This document shows positions 1 through 5,970 of a stretch of DNA of 18,395 bases, piece by piece. The stretch covers positions 1 to 18,395 of the forward strand of contig JAZDLM010000044.1 in NCBI GenBank assembly GCA_043801895.1, read 5' to 3'. Every line of letters starts with the position of its first letter. Within the stretch, counting starts at the first letter, position 1. Source of the stretch: JAZDLM01 sp043801895 (GTDB lineage Bacteria > Patescibacteriota > Kazan-3B-28). The notes beneath the pieces are model-generated. The model made no database searches. It was not told where the DNA came from and saw only the letters and a program-made list of their open reading frames with translations. Made by a program: the position numbers and the translations under genes.

Positions 1-20
1 GGCTCCAGGTATATTCATTG

Positions 21-89
21 GCTAAATCTCTAGGTGCTTTCGCTGAACTCGCTCCGCTCAGACAGCAGCTTCGCCCTAAGAGATTTAGC
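21..89. repeat. 69-nt imperfect palindrome (long hairpin)
   Basis: The arm at 21-34 (gctaaatctctagg) is the reverse complement of 75-89 (cctaagagatttagc) except for one extra base, giving a 14-bp outer stem. Inside it, gct (36-38) can pair with agc (67-69) and gctg (42-45) with cagc (63-66), so the whole segment can fold into one long interrupted hairpin. No T-run follows on the + strand, so it is not a standard intrinsic terminator. It could be a dispersed intergenic palindrome, a structured leader or RNA, or the end of a transcript entering from outside the window. Confidence 0.6.
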
Positions 90-132
90 TCAATTCAGTA
101 CTACCTTACGCCGATGGCCAGAATTACCATGG

Positions 133-144
133 AGGAGATCTCCT
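133..144. promoter_or_regulatory. Perfect 12-bp palindrome, possible operator
   Basis: The sequence aggagatctcct is a perfect palindrome. It ends 11 nt before the TTGACT box at 156-161 that may be the -35 element of the dehydratase-like gene. The position would suit a dimeric regulator, but a 12-bp palindrome can arise by chance and no second copy was seen nearby. Confidence 0.25.
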
Positions 145-155
145 AGTCCCTATCC

Positions 156-184
156 TTGACTGTCGCCGGGGATTATGTAATGCT
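156..184 (+). promoter_or_regulatory. Weak candidate promoter of the dehydratase-like gene
   Basis: TTGACT at 156-161 matches the sigma70 -35 consensus at 5 of 6 positions. At 16-17 nt spacing the -10 candidates (TAATGC at 178-183, AATGCT at 179-184) match poorly. The TTG start at 217 would lie about 25-30 nt downstream of the start of transcription. Only the -35 box is convincing. Confidence 0.3.
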
Positions 185-202
185 GGGGCCATCTTTTTTG
201 AG

Positions 203-209
203 AAAGGGG
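203..209 (+). promoter_or_regulatory. Ribosome binding site that fixes a TTG start
   Basis: The sequence aaagggg lies 7 nt before TTG at 217. An in-frame TGA at 199-201 blocks any earlier start, and the first in-frame ATG comes only about 160 codons later, after the nucleotide-binding motif. TTG at 217 is therefore the only sensible start. Confidence 0.7.
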
Positions 210-216
210 TGCTCCC

Positions 217-1356
217 TTGACACCACGACCAATTACCGATGCGGAAGGGTCTGTTTACGGCCAGACTCGGTATGCTGCGATATCAGGCTTCGGCCCCCAT
301 GGGCAGGATGCCAACCACCTAGCAGCATATCTATTGCCGCTGGGGTACCGTATACTCGCCCTGGCGTATTCTCCCCTCGGAGAGAACTCGGACCATCTAT
401 TACGGCTACCGGAGCTCAGGCCGTATTACAATACTGGCTGTCTAAAGCTGGTGGACTGTGATGTCCGCAGCCCGTCAGGTGTGCGCCAAGCTCTCCGAAA
501 TCACGATGGTGCTTGGCTCGACGAGTTCTACCACTTGGCCGCCTTGAGCCAGGCGGGAGAGCCTCTGGGGAGCGAAGAGGATTTGCTCGCTAGCGATGCG
601 TATCAGGTCAACGCCGGAGGCACTCTGAATGTGCTGGAGGCGATCGCTGCCCATGCTCCGCAGGCGAGGGTACTGCTGGCGGGAACATCGCAGATGTTCG
701 GCCACGCGGCGTTCGATGAGTGCCCGCAGACTGAAAAGACGCCCATGCGCCGCTGCCTTACTGTTTATGGCGAGACGAAGCGACGGGCGTATGAGGCGGT
801 GATTAAGTACGGCACACGCCAAGTCTCTCCGGTCTGGGGCTGCACGGCCATTCTGTACTATCACAAGTCCTGGCTCAGCAGCGAGAAGTTTATGTGGGCC
901 AAGGCCATCAATGGCCTGATCTACATTCACAGCGGCGAACGGTCGAGCCCGGTCGAGCTCGGCAATCTCAACGCTGAGATCGACTTTGGCTGGCCGCCAG
1001 ACTACGCGAGAGCGATGCACCTGATCCTCAACCAGCGCGCGAGTGCGCCGAGTGAGATGCGTGACTACATTGTCGCTACCGGCGAGACTCACTCGGTTCG
1101 TGAATTTGTTGTCGAGGCGTGCCGGGCGATTTGGGGCGAGGATGTTCAGGTGAGCTGGGAAGGAACAGGCTCAGACGAGCAGCTGCTGGTCAACCACACG
1201 CCGGTGGTCACGGTGTCGCCGGATAATCTCCGGCCCTACCGCGAGCCCGTGTTTTGTGGCGACGCCACCCAACTGCGTGCTCTGGGCTGGGAGTCCACCC
1301 ACACACTTAAGCAGATGGTGGAGGAGTCGGTGCGCCAAGCTCTCGCCCAGTGGTAG
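217..1356 (+). CDS. GDP-mannose 4,6-dehydratase-like NAD(P)-dependent SDR protein
   Basis: This 379-residue protein belongs to the extended short-chain dehydrogenase/reductase family and is closest in pattern to GDP-mannose 4,6-dehydratase (GMD), which makes GDP-4-keto-6-deoxymannose for deoxysugars of surface glycans. Visible features are a Rossmann turn GFGPHGQD at residues 24-31 (GMD: GITGQDG), NAGGTLNVLEAI at 132-143, AGTSQMFG at 155-162 (GMD: ASTSELYG), the YxxxK pair Tyr184/Lys188, LGNLNAEIDFG at 248-258 (GMD: LGNMDAKRDWG) and ATGETHSVREFV at 287-298. The oddity is Gln159 where GMD has its catalytic Glu; Thr157, Tyr184 and Lys188 are kept. The substrate may differ from GDP-mannose, and exact activity is unproven. 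The length fits the family. It stands alone: no other sugar-nucleotide gene is nearby, and a strong terminator follows. The start is TTG with a good ribosome binding site. Confidence 0.85.
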   Translation: MTPRPITDAEGSVYGQTRYAAISGFGPHGQDANHLAAYLLPLGYRILALAYSPLGENSDHLLRLPELRPYYNTGCLKLVDCDVRSPSGVRQALRNHDGAWLDEFYHLAALSQAGEPLGSEEDLLASDAYQVNAGGTLNVLEAIAAHAPQARVLLAGTSQMFGHAAFDECPQTEKTPMRRCLTVYGETKRRAYEAVIKYGTRQVSPVWGCTAILYYHKSWLSSEKFMWAKAINGLIYIHSGERSSPVELGNLNAEIDFGWPPDYARAMHLILNQRASAPSEMRDYIVATGETHSVREFVVEACRAIWGEDVQVSWEGTGSDEQLLVNHTPVVTVSPDNLRPYREPVFCGDATQLRALGWESTHTLKQMVEESVRQALAQW

Positions 1357-1389
1357 CCTAGGCCGCATGCAGCTGACACAAGTACGGAA

Positions 1390-1418
1390 GGGGCGCCCTG
1401 ATGGGCGCCCCTCTTTTG
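1390..1418 (+). terminator. Rho-independent terminator after the dehydratase-like gene
   Basis: A perfect 9-bp GC stem (ggggcgccc at 1390-1398 and gggcgcccc at 1403-1411) encloses a tgat loop and is followed by tctttt. It begins about 33 nt after the stop codon. Read from the other strand the hairpin is followed only by ttccgtac, so it should work much less well for the convergent SIMPL gene that ends at 1437. Confidence 0.9.
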
Positions 1419-1436
1419 TTGCCAATTTCTAATGGT

Positions 1437-2372
1437 TTAATGGATTTTATAGACTAGCGTGACACTAACGGTCACTTCTAGGTTGCCGGGCTCGATCCCG
1501 GGACTAGCAGTAGTGCCCTTTTCTATCATCCCGCCTCCCATGCCGTCGTACATCGGATTGGGTGGGCTTACTACATATTCATTGATGGACACGATGTCGC
1601 CCAAGCTGATGTTTGCGTCATCAGCGATTTGCCTAGCCTTGTCTTTGGCTTTTTTGATCGCCTCGGCGCGAGCGTCTTGTTCCCAGTCAGCGGGGTCATC
1701 AATAGTGAAGGCGATATTTCCTACATCGTTAGCGCCAGCGTTAGTGACGCGATCGACGACATCATTAACCTTATCGAGGTCGCGAATGGTGATGGTGAGG
1801 CTGTGCGTCCCCTCGTAGCCAGTTATTTTCGGGGTAGTAGTCCCACTACGATTGTAGTTGTAGGTAGGATAGATGCTGTACTGAGTGGTTTTAATATCGG
1901 CGTCTTTTACGCCGGCATCCTTCAACTGCTCTTTTATCTTGTCTATCGCATTGGCCATATCGGTTTTGACCTGCGGCAAAGCAGCGGCGCTGCGGCGGAC
2001 GCCGGCCACCAATTTGGCTACATCCGGCGAGGCATAAGCAGTGCCCTCGGCGGAAACCGTTAGACCTTCGGGTTGGCCGGTGATGGGTTCACCGGAGCCG
2101 GGCATAGGGCTGCGGAATATGGCGACCAATCCGACAACTACCCCCACGACCACTACTAGCGTCAGTAAGTTCAATAGTTGTTTAACCCCACCACCGTTTG
2201 GGGTGGCTGGGCGGGGGGGAGGGATAGGCGCGGCCGCCGGAGGTTGCGGCGGGGTCGGGGGAGCCGGCGGGGCAGGCGGGGTGTAGGGCGGTTGTGGGGG
2301 CATGTCGTCCATTGGCAGCTCGGTCGGACGACCGCTGTCGACGGGGTTGAGGTTTTCGTCAAACTCGATCAT
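1437..2372 (-). CDS. Membrane-anchored SIMPL-domain (DUF541) protein
   Basis: This 311-residue protein has three parts. Residues 1-60 form an acidic then strongly proline-rich tail. Residues about 66-86 are one hydrophobic segment (LLTLVVVVGVVVGLVAIF). Residues about 103-308 are a SIMPL/DUF541 domain, recognisable from LTVSAEGTAYASPDVAKL near its start, the middle GYEGTHSLTITIRDLDKVNDVVD, and the helix KAKDKARQIADDANISLG with its conserved Ala/Lys pattern. Family members (such as BP26/OMP28 and YggE) are envelope proteins with no agreed biochemical function, so none is assigned. The N-terminus is probably cytoplasmic and the SIMPL domain extracellular. The start has a good SD (aaaggag, 5 nt spacing). 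It lies 66 bp after the murE-like gene in the same direction and is probably the last gene of that envelope operon. Confidence 0.85.
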   Translation of the reverse strand: MIEFDENLNPVDSGRPTELPMDDMPPQPPYTPPAPPAPPTPPQPPAAAPIPPPRPATPNGGGVKQLLNLLTLVVVVGVVVGLVAIFRSPMPGSGEPITGQPEGLTVSAEGTAYASPDVAKLVAGVRRSAAALPQVKTDMANAIDKIKEQLKDAGVKDADIKTTQYSIYPTYNYNRSGTTTPKITGYEGTHSLTITIRDLDKVNDVVDRVTNAGANDVGNIAFTIDDPADWEQDARAEAIKKAKDKARQIADDANISLGDIVSINEYVVSPPNPMYDGMGGGMIEKGTTASPGIEPGNLEVTVSVTLVYKIH

Positions 2373-2390
2373 AGAGGCTCCTTTAGATTA

Positions 2391-2425
2391 GAATATAGAA
2401 TTTGGAATATGGAGTGTGGGATAGG
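2391..2425. repeat. Degenerate heptamer tandem array (5 x 7 bp)
   Basis: Five consecutive heptamers read gaatata, gaatttg, gaatatg, gagtgtg and ggatagg. They fill most of the 66-bp gap between the murE-like stop and the SIMPL ribosome binding site. The pattern resembles the short tandemly repeated repetitive (STRR) heptamers described in cyanobacteria. It matches in unit length and copy number, but not in sequence, the array inside valS at 7236-7270. Confidence 0.6.
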
Positions 2426-2438
2426 GACGATGGTTGGG

Positions 2439-3785
2439 CTAGTGCCCGACAGTTGATTGTAGCAAATTTCGGATGTATTTGCGCTCGTCGTAATCCATCA
2501 AGCCTTTGCGCCGAACCATTTTAGTTTGGGCTCCAAGGGCCAAAAAGGCGACCGTATCGCCGCTAGCAGAGGCGAGGGAGAGGGCCTTTGGCACGGCATC
2601 TTCGCGGCGCGGAATGACGAACAGATTTTGGTCTTCGGCGAATTTGTCAGTGGGGATACCAGCGCGAACCTCGGCAATGATCTTGGCCGGATCTTCGCTG
2701 CCCGGGTCCTCCTCGGTGAGGACTAAGATGTCCGCGTAGCGACCGGCGATCTCGCCTAAGAGCGGGCGTTTGGTTTTGTCGCGATCGCCAGCTGAGCCGA
2801 ATACCACGATTAATTTATTGGGAGTAAATTGGCGAATGGAAGAGAGCGCTTTATCGTAGCCGTCGGGAGTGTGGGCGTAGTCAACGATGACATTAAAGGG
2901 TTGCCCGGCATCGATGCGTTCCATCCTACCTGCAATGCCCGCGATGGCCTCTAGCCCGATCTTGATTTGCTCAACAGAGAAGCCCAGAGCGTAAGCGGTG
3001 CTGGCAGCTGCCAGCGCATTGGCGATATTGAACCTCCCGGGAATTTGCAGGGTGATGTTAGCCGAGCCGCTTGGAGCACGCAGAGTAAATTTACTATGCG
3101 CGGAGGTGGACTCAATATCGGTGGCGCGCAGCATATCAGGTAAGTCAGTCTCTTGCATGGAGTAAAGCATTTTGGCGTCGGCAGGATATTGCCCAAAGTG
3201 GCTATGGATCGGGTCGTCAAAGTTTAACACCATTACTTTTGGTGTATTGGGTTTGCGCCAAGAGTCGTAGAGATCGCGGAAAAGTTTGGCCTTAGCATCA
3301 CGGTAGTTGGCCATAGTTCGGTGATAATCTAGGTGGTCTTGGGTGAGATTGGTGAAGACCGCTACGTCGTAGAAAGTTCCCCAGGTGCGGTGTTGAGCCA
3401 GCGCGTGAGAGGAGGTTTCCATTACTGCATAGCGGCAACCGGCGTTGACCATTTTTCGCAACATTCGCTGAGTGGTGAAGGGGCTGTCGGTAGTCATCTT
3501 AGTTTCATTGACCCATTTCTTGCCGGCGATCCAAAAGTTCACGGTAGTGAGTAGGCCCACCTTATTACCTGCTGCTTCAAGAACATGTGCTAACATGCTG
3601 GCGGTGGCGGTTTTGCCATTAGTGCCTGTAATCCCAATGACCACTAATTTACTGCTCGGGAAGCCGGACAGAATGGCGGCGGTCATTCCGCGGAGTCGGT
3701 GGTAGAAATTGTAGAGCGGGAAATTGGCTGGTAGGCTGGGCCCCACGCCCAAGATCTTTTTAATCAGTTTAATCAATGGTCTCAT
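2439..3785 (-). CDS. murE: MurE-type Mur ligase (UDP-MurNAc-tripeptide synthetase-like), N-terminally short
   Basis: This 448-residue Mur ligase probably adds the third amino acid to UDP-MurNAc-dipeptide in the cytoplasm. Seen: ATP loop GITGTNGKTAT (51-61), ETSSHALAQHR (123-133, MurE type), NLTQDHLDYH (146-155), AKAKLF (164-169) with Lys165 as the probable carbamylated lysine, NIANALAA (253-260), the C-terminal-domain junction VDYAHTPDGY (301-310), and GSAGDRDKTKRP (330-341). The P-loop begins about 60 residues earlier than in E. coli MurE, so most of the N-terminal uridine-binding domain is missing. In place of the DNPR motif that reads meso-diaminopimelate there is EDPG (359-362), so the third amino acid cannot be predicted. 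Its ATG overlaps the fem-like stop by 4 bp (ATGA), without an SD, which suggests translational coupling. A related ligase such as a MurT- or cyanophycin-synthetase-type enzyme is less likely because of the MurE-specific SSH motif. Confidence 0.85.
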   Translation of the reverse strand: MRPLIKLIKKILGVGPSLPANFPLYNFYHRLRGMTAAILSGFPSSKLVVIGITGTNGKTATASMLAHVLEAAGNKVGLLTTVNFWIAGKKWVNETKMTTDSPFTTQRMLRKMVNAGCRYAVMETSSHALAQHRTWGTFYDVAVFTNLTQDHLDYHRTMANYRDAKAKLFRDLYDSWRKPNTPKVMVLNFDDPIHSHFGQYPADAKMLYSMQETDLPDMLRATDIESTSAHSKFTLRAPSGSANITLQIPGRFNIANALAAASTAYALGFSVEQIKIGLEAIAGIAGRMERIDAGQPFNVIVDYAHTPDGYDKALSSIRQFTPNKLIVVFGSAGDRDKTKRPLLGEIAGRYADILVLTEEDPGSEDPAKIIAEVRAGIPTDKFAEDQNLFVIPRREDAVPKALSLASASGDTVAFLALGAQTKMVRRKGLMDYDERKYIRNLLQSTVGH

Positions 3786-4810
3786 CGGCGAAATTGGTTA
3801 ACAAAAGTGTAGAGCTTGTAAGCAAACGAGCGGAGAGGGAGTTCGAAAGTTCCTAAATAAACGACCTCCCGCCCGCCAAAACCTTGCTTGAAACGGGTGA
3901 TGCCAGCCCAGGGGTGGTTAGGGTCGGGGTGGATGCCCCACATATCATAGTGTTTGACCCCCTTATCTTTAGCGGTGATCATAGCGGTGAACTGAAGAAG
4001 ATGAGGGGCCATCAGATTGCGATGGTGATTAGCCGACGCGCCGTGGGTATAAGTGGCAGTATCGCCGAAAGTATTCACCAAAATTCCGGCGAGTGGTTCG
4101 TTCCCCGTACTGGCGATAAAAAGGTCTTGGATGCCGGCCGGGTGTAGGATTTTGAATTGCGTCTCGTAATAGTGGCCACCGTGGGCCGAAAATTGATTGC
4201 GGGCTGAAGTGGTGCGGATGAGCTCGGCAAAAATTTTAATGTCATGCTCGTCGCGCGCCCGATGGATTTCTACTCCGTGCCTAGCCCCCAGATTGATATT
4301 GTAGCGAGTCTTTTGTTTCATTTGTTCCATCAGCACCGTTTCGGACAAAGTTAGATCAATGACGAGAGAATGTTTTGGCTGGATATTTTTCTTGGGGTTA
4401 AGAGTTAGCCCCAGCGATTTGTAGAGAGTTGCGGTAATGGTGTCGGGAGTCGGAGTGTTGGGATCGACGCGGAAAAGGATCAGACTCTTGTCTTTGTCGG
4501 CAATGGCTCGGATTTTATCTAGGAGTAGTTTACCGCTGACTTGCTGGGCCTGGGCAGACGCATTTTTATTAACCAGGTTCCCGCGAGGGGAATAGAGCAA
4601 CGACCAGCCCCAGCCCAGCCGCAGGTTAATCACTAAAAGCTGGTTGACGATCTCGCCGCCATCCTCGACTGCCAGTCGCCAAATCGGATTACCAAGAGTT
4701 TTTTGGAACTCCCCCCAGGCCCAGCTTTGAAGAAAATGACAATCCGGGCGAACCAACAAGGCGGCGTCCCAGACCTCTTGGGTCAACTGTTGTTCGGGGA
4801 ATAGCTTCAT
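3782..4810 (-). CDS. FemAB/FemX-family peptidoglycan bridge aminoacyltransferase (GNAT fold)
   Basis: This 342-residue protein has the FemAB layout of two GNAT-like halves. FemAB enzymes move amino acids from aminoacyl-tRNA onto the lipid II stem peptide to build cross-bridges at the inner face of the membrane. Family signatures seen are FLQSWAWGEFQKTLG (26-40), SLLYSPRGNLV (70-80), KQKTRYNINLGARHGVEI (165-182), the substrate-site run THGASANHHRNLMAPHLLQ (255-273), and HYDMWGI with GITRFKQGFGG (287-313). The length fits FemX-type single-domain members, which lack the coiled-coil arm insert. No strong SD precedes the ATG; instead the start lies in one arm of a 14-bp inverted repeat whose partner is about 80 nt upstream. 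It is the first gene of the operon fem-like, murE-like, SIMPL. Which amino acid it adds cannot be read from sequence. Confidence 0.88.
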   Translation of the reverse strand: MKLFPEQQLTQEVWDAALLVRPDCHFLQSWAWGEFQKTLGNPIWRLAVEDGGEIVNQLLVINLRLGWGWSLLYSPRGNLVNKNASAQAQQVSGKLLLDKIRAIADKDKSLILFRVDPNTPTPDTITATLYKSLGLTLNPKKNIQPKHSLVIDLTLSETVLMEQMKQKTRYNINLGARHGVEIHRARDEHDIKIFAELIRTTSARNQFSAHGGHYYETQFKILHPAGIQDLFIASTGNEPLAGILVNTFGDTATYTHGASANHHRNLMAPHLLQFTAMITAKDKGVKHYDMWGIHPDPNHPWAGITRFKQGFGGREVVYLGTFELPLRSFAYKLYTFVNQFRR

Positions 4811-4917
4811 CCCGTTAGAAATAACTTAATTGCATCGACAAAGTGAATATACAAGAGAACTTATAAATAGGCCGAATAACTTTCAATAGAGGAGAGCTTG
4901 GCATATTTCTAACGGGA
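4810..4917. repeat. Perfect 14-bp inverted repeat bracketing the fem leader
   Basis: The sequence tcccgttagaaata at 4810-4823 is the exact reverse complement of tatttctaacggga at 4904-4917, with 80 nt between. In the - strand transcript the second arm runs up to the A of the fem-like ATG, so pairing would cover the translation start region. The 108-bp unit has an AT-rich interior and the same dinucleotide (CA) on both outer flanks, so a MITE-like element with 14-bp terminal repeats is an alternative reading. Confidence 0.7.
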
Positions 4918-4928
4918 CAGCCCCCACT

Positions 4929-4957
4929 ATTCTAACAAGAAACTCGCTTCTGGACTA
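4929..4957 (-). promoter_or_regulatory. Candidate promoter of the fem-murE-SIMPL operon
   Basis: On the - strand, TAGAAT (4929-4934) matches the -10 consensus at 5 of 6 positions and is preceded by TGt, giving an extended -10. The -35 at 17 nt spacing (TAGTCC) is weak. Transcription would begin near 4922 and include both arms of the 14-bp inverted repeat. A second, poorer candidate (TTGAAA at 4881-4886, 15-nt spacer, TATAAG at 4860-4865) would begin inside the repeat and leave out the upstream arm. Confidence 0.4.
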
Positions 4958-4975
4958 TGCTTTTTATGATATAAT
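4948..4975 (+). promoter_or_regulatory. Extended -10 promoter of tsaD-valS, +1 at the start codon
   Basis: TGA-TATAAT (4967-4975) is a perfect -10 hexamer with the extended TGn element. The -35 region (ttctgg, 4948-4953, 16-nt spacer) is weak, as is usual with extended -10 promoters. Seven nucleotides past the -10 falls on 4982, the G of the tsaD GTG codon. Confidence 0.65.
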
Positions 4976-4981
4976 CCACTA

Positions 4982-5965
4982 GTGAAGCGCATTTTAGCCA
5001 TTGAATCATCTTGCGACGATACAGCGGTGGCGGTGGTGGCGAGTTCGCCAGCCGGGAAGGGCCACCGAGTTTTAGTTAGTCTGGTGGCCAGCCAAGAGAA
5101 ATTACACGCCCAATTCGGCGGGGTAGTACCCGAAATGGCGTCGCGTCAGCATCTGAGAGCGATTTACCCGCTGATAGATTTAGCATTGAAACGCGCTAAG
5201 TTGACACCCGCTAAGGTTGATGCAATCGCGGTGACAACACACCCGGGGCTGCTCGGGTCTTTATTGGTAGGAGTGAACGCGGCGAAAACTTTGGGATACC
5301 TGTGGAGCAAGCCAGTAATAGGCGTGAACCATCTGCTCGGCCATATTTATGCTGGCTGGATCGGAAACGCGCGGATCGTCTATCCGCTCATATCACTAGT
5401 GACGAGTGGCGGTCATTCGGAAATAGTTCTAACGCGCCAACCAGGCGAGTACAAGTGTATTGGCGGTACACGCGACGACGCGGCTGGCGAAGCTTTCGAT
5501 AAAGCCGCGCGGCTGCTGAAGCTAGGTTATCCTGGCGGTCCTGCCATTGCCCTGAAGGCCGTGGCGGGCCGGCCCGGTAAAGTTAGTTTACCAAGGCCGA
5601 TGTTAGATGAAGACAATTTTGATTTTAGCTTTTCGGGATTAAAGACGGCCGTGGTGCGGGTCAAGGGTAAGCCCGGCGACATTGCTTATGAATTCCAGGA
5701 AGCGGTGGTAGAAACCCTGGCCAAAAAATTGTTCGCGACAGTCGAGCGATATAAAGCCAAGACTGTACTGATCGGTGGCGGGGTAGCTGCCAATCCGCGT
5801 CTGCGAGAAGAGGTGAAAAAGAGAGCTAAAGCAGTGGGCGTACCGGTAGTGATCCCAGACTTTAAGTATTGTACCGACAATGCGGCGATGATCGGCATGG
5901 CGGCATTCTACATTCAGAACCCCAAACAAGACAGATGGTACAATGCTAATGTAATTACTGACTAA
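4982..5965 (+). CDS. tsaD: tRNA N6-threonylcarbamoyladenosine transferase TsaD
   Basis: TsaD (Kae1/Qri7/YgjD family) transfers threonylcarbamoyl from TC-AMP to A37 of ANN-decoding tRNAs, working with TsaB and TsaE, which are not in this window. The 327 residues cover the whole family: ILAIESSCDDTAVAVV (4-19), the metal ligands His117 and His121 in VNHLLGHIYA, SGGHSEIV (142-149), DDAAGEAFDKAARLL (165-179), FSFSGLKTAV (215-224), GGGVAANPRLRE (265-276), and CTDNAAMIG (297-305) with Asp299 as the third metal ligand. The start is GTG; family N-termini begin a few residues before the IESSCD motif, so an upstream or downstream start is unlikely. There is no SD, and the promoter puts +1 on the GTG, which suggests a leaderless message. 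valS follows after 5 nt. Confidence 0.97.
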   Translation: MKRILAIESSCDDTAVAVVASSPAGKGHRVLVSLVASQEKLHAQFGGVVPEMASRQHLRAIYPLIDLALKRAKLTPAKVDAIAVTTHPGLLGSLLVGVNAAKTLGYLWSKPVIGVNHLLGHIYAGWIGNARIVYPLISLVTSGGHSEIVLTRQPGEYKCIGGTRDDAAGEAFDKAARLLKLGYPGGPAIALKAVAGRPGKVSLPRPMLDEDNFDFSFSGLKTAVVRVKGKPGDIAYEFQEAVVETLAKKLFATVERYKAKTVLIGGGVAANPRLREEVKKRAKAVGVPVVIPDFKYCTDNAAMIGMAAFYIQNPKQDRWYNANVITD

Positions 5966-5970
5966 CAGCC

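Noticed and set aside
21..89. Possible tRNA from the size and paired ends
   Set aside because: There is no cloverleaf, no T-loop consensus and no CCA; the pairing forms one long interrupted hairpin.
475..1092. 205-codon open frame on the - strand
   Set aside because: It lies entirely antisense to the dehydratase-like gene, whose motifs are clear; its translation is Arg-rich and resembles no family.
2171..2456. Gly/Arg-rich and Pro-rich open frames on both strands
   Set aside because: They are shadows of the proline-rich tail of the SIMPL protein.
3782..3785. TGA as a recoded codon, as in some CPR groups
   Set aside because: TGA here ends the FemAB-type gene exactly at the murE-like start, and no confident gene contains an in-frame TGA.
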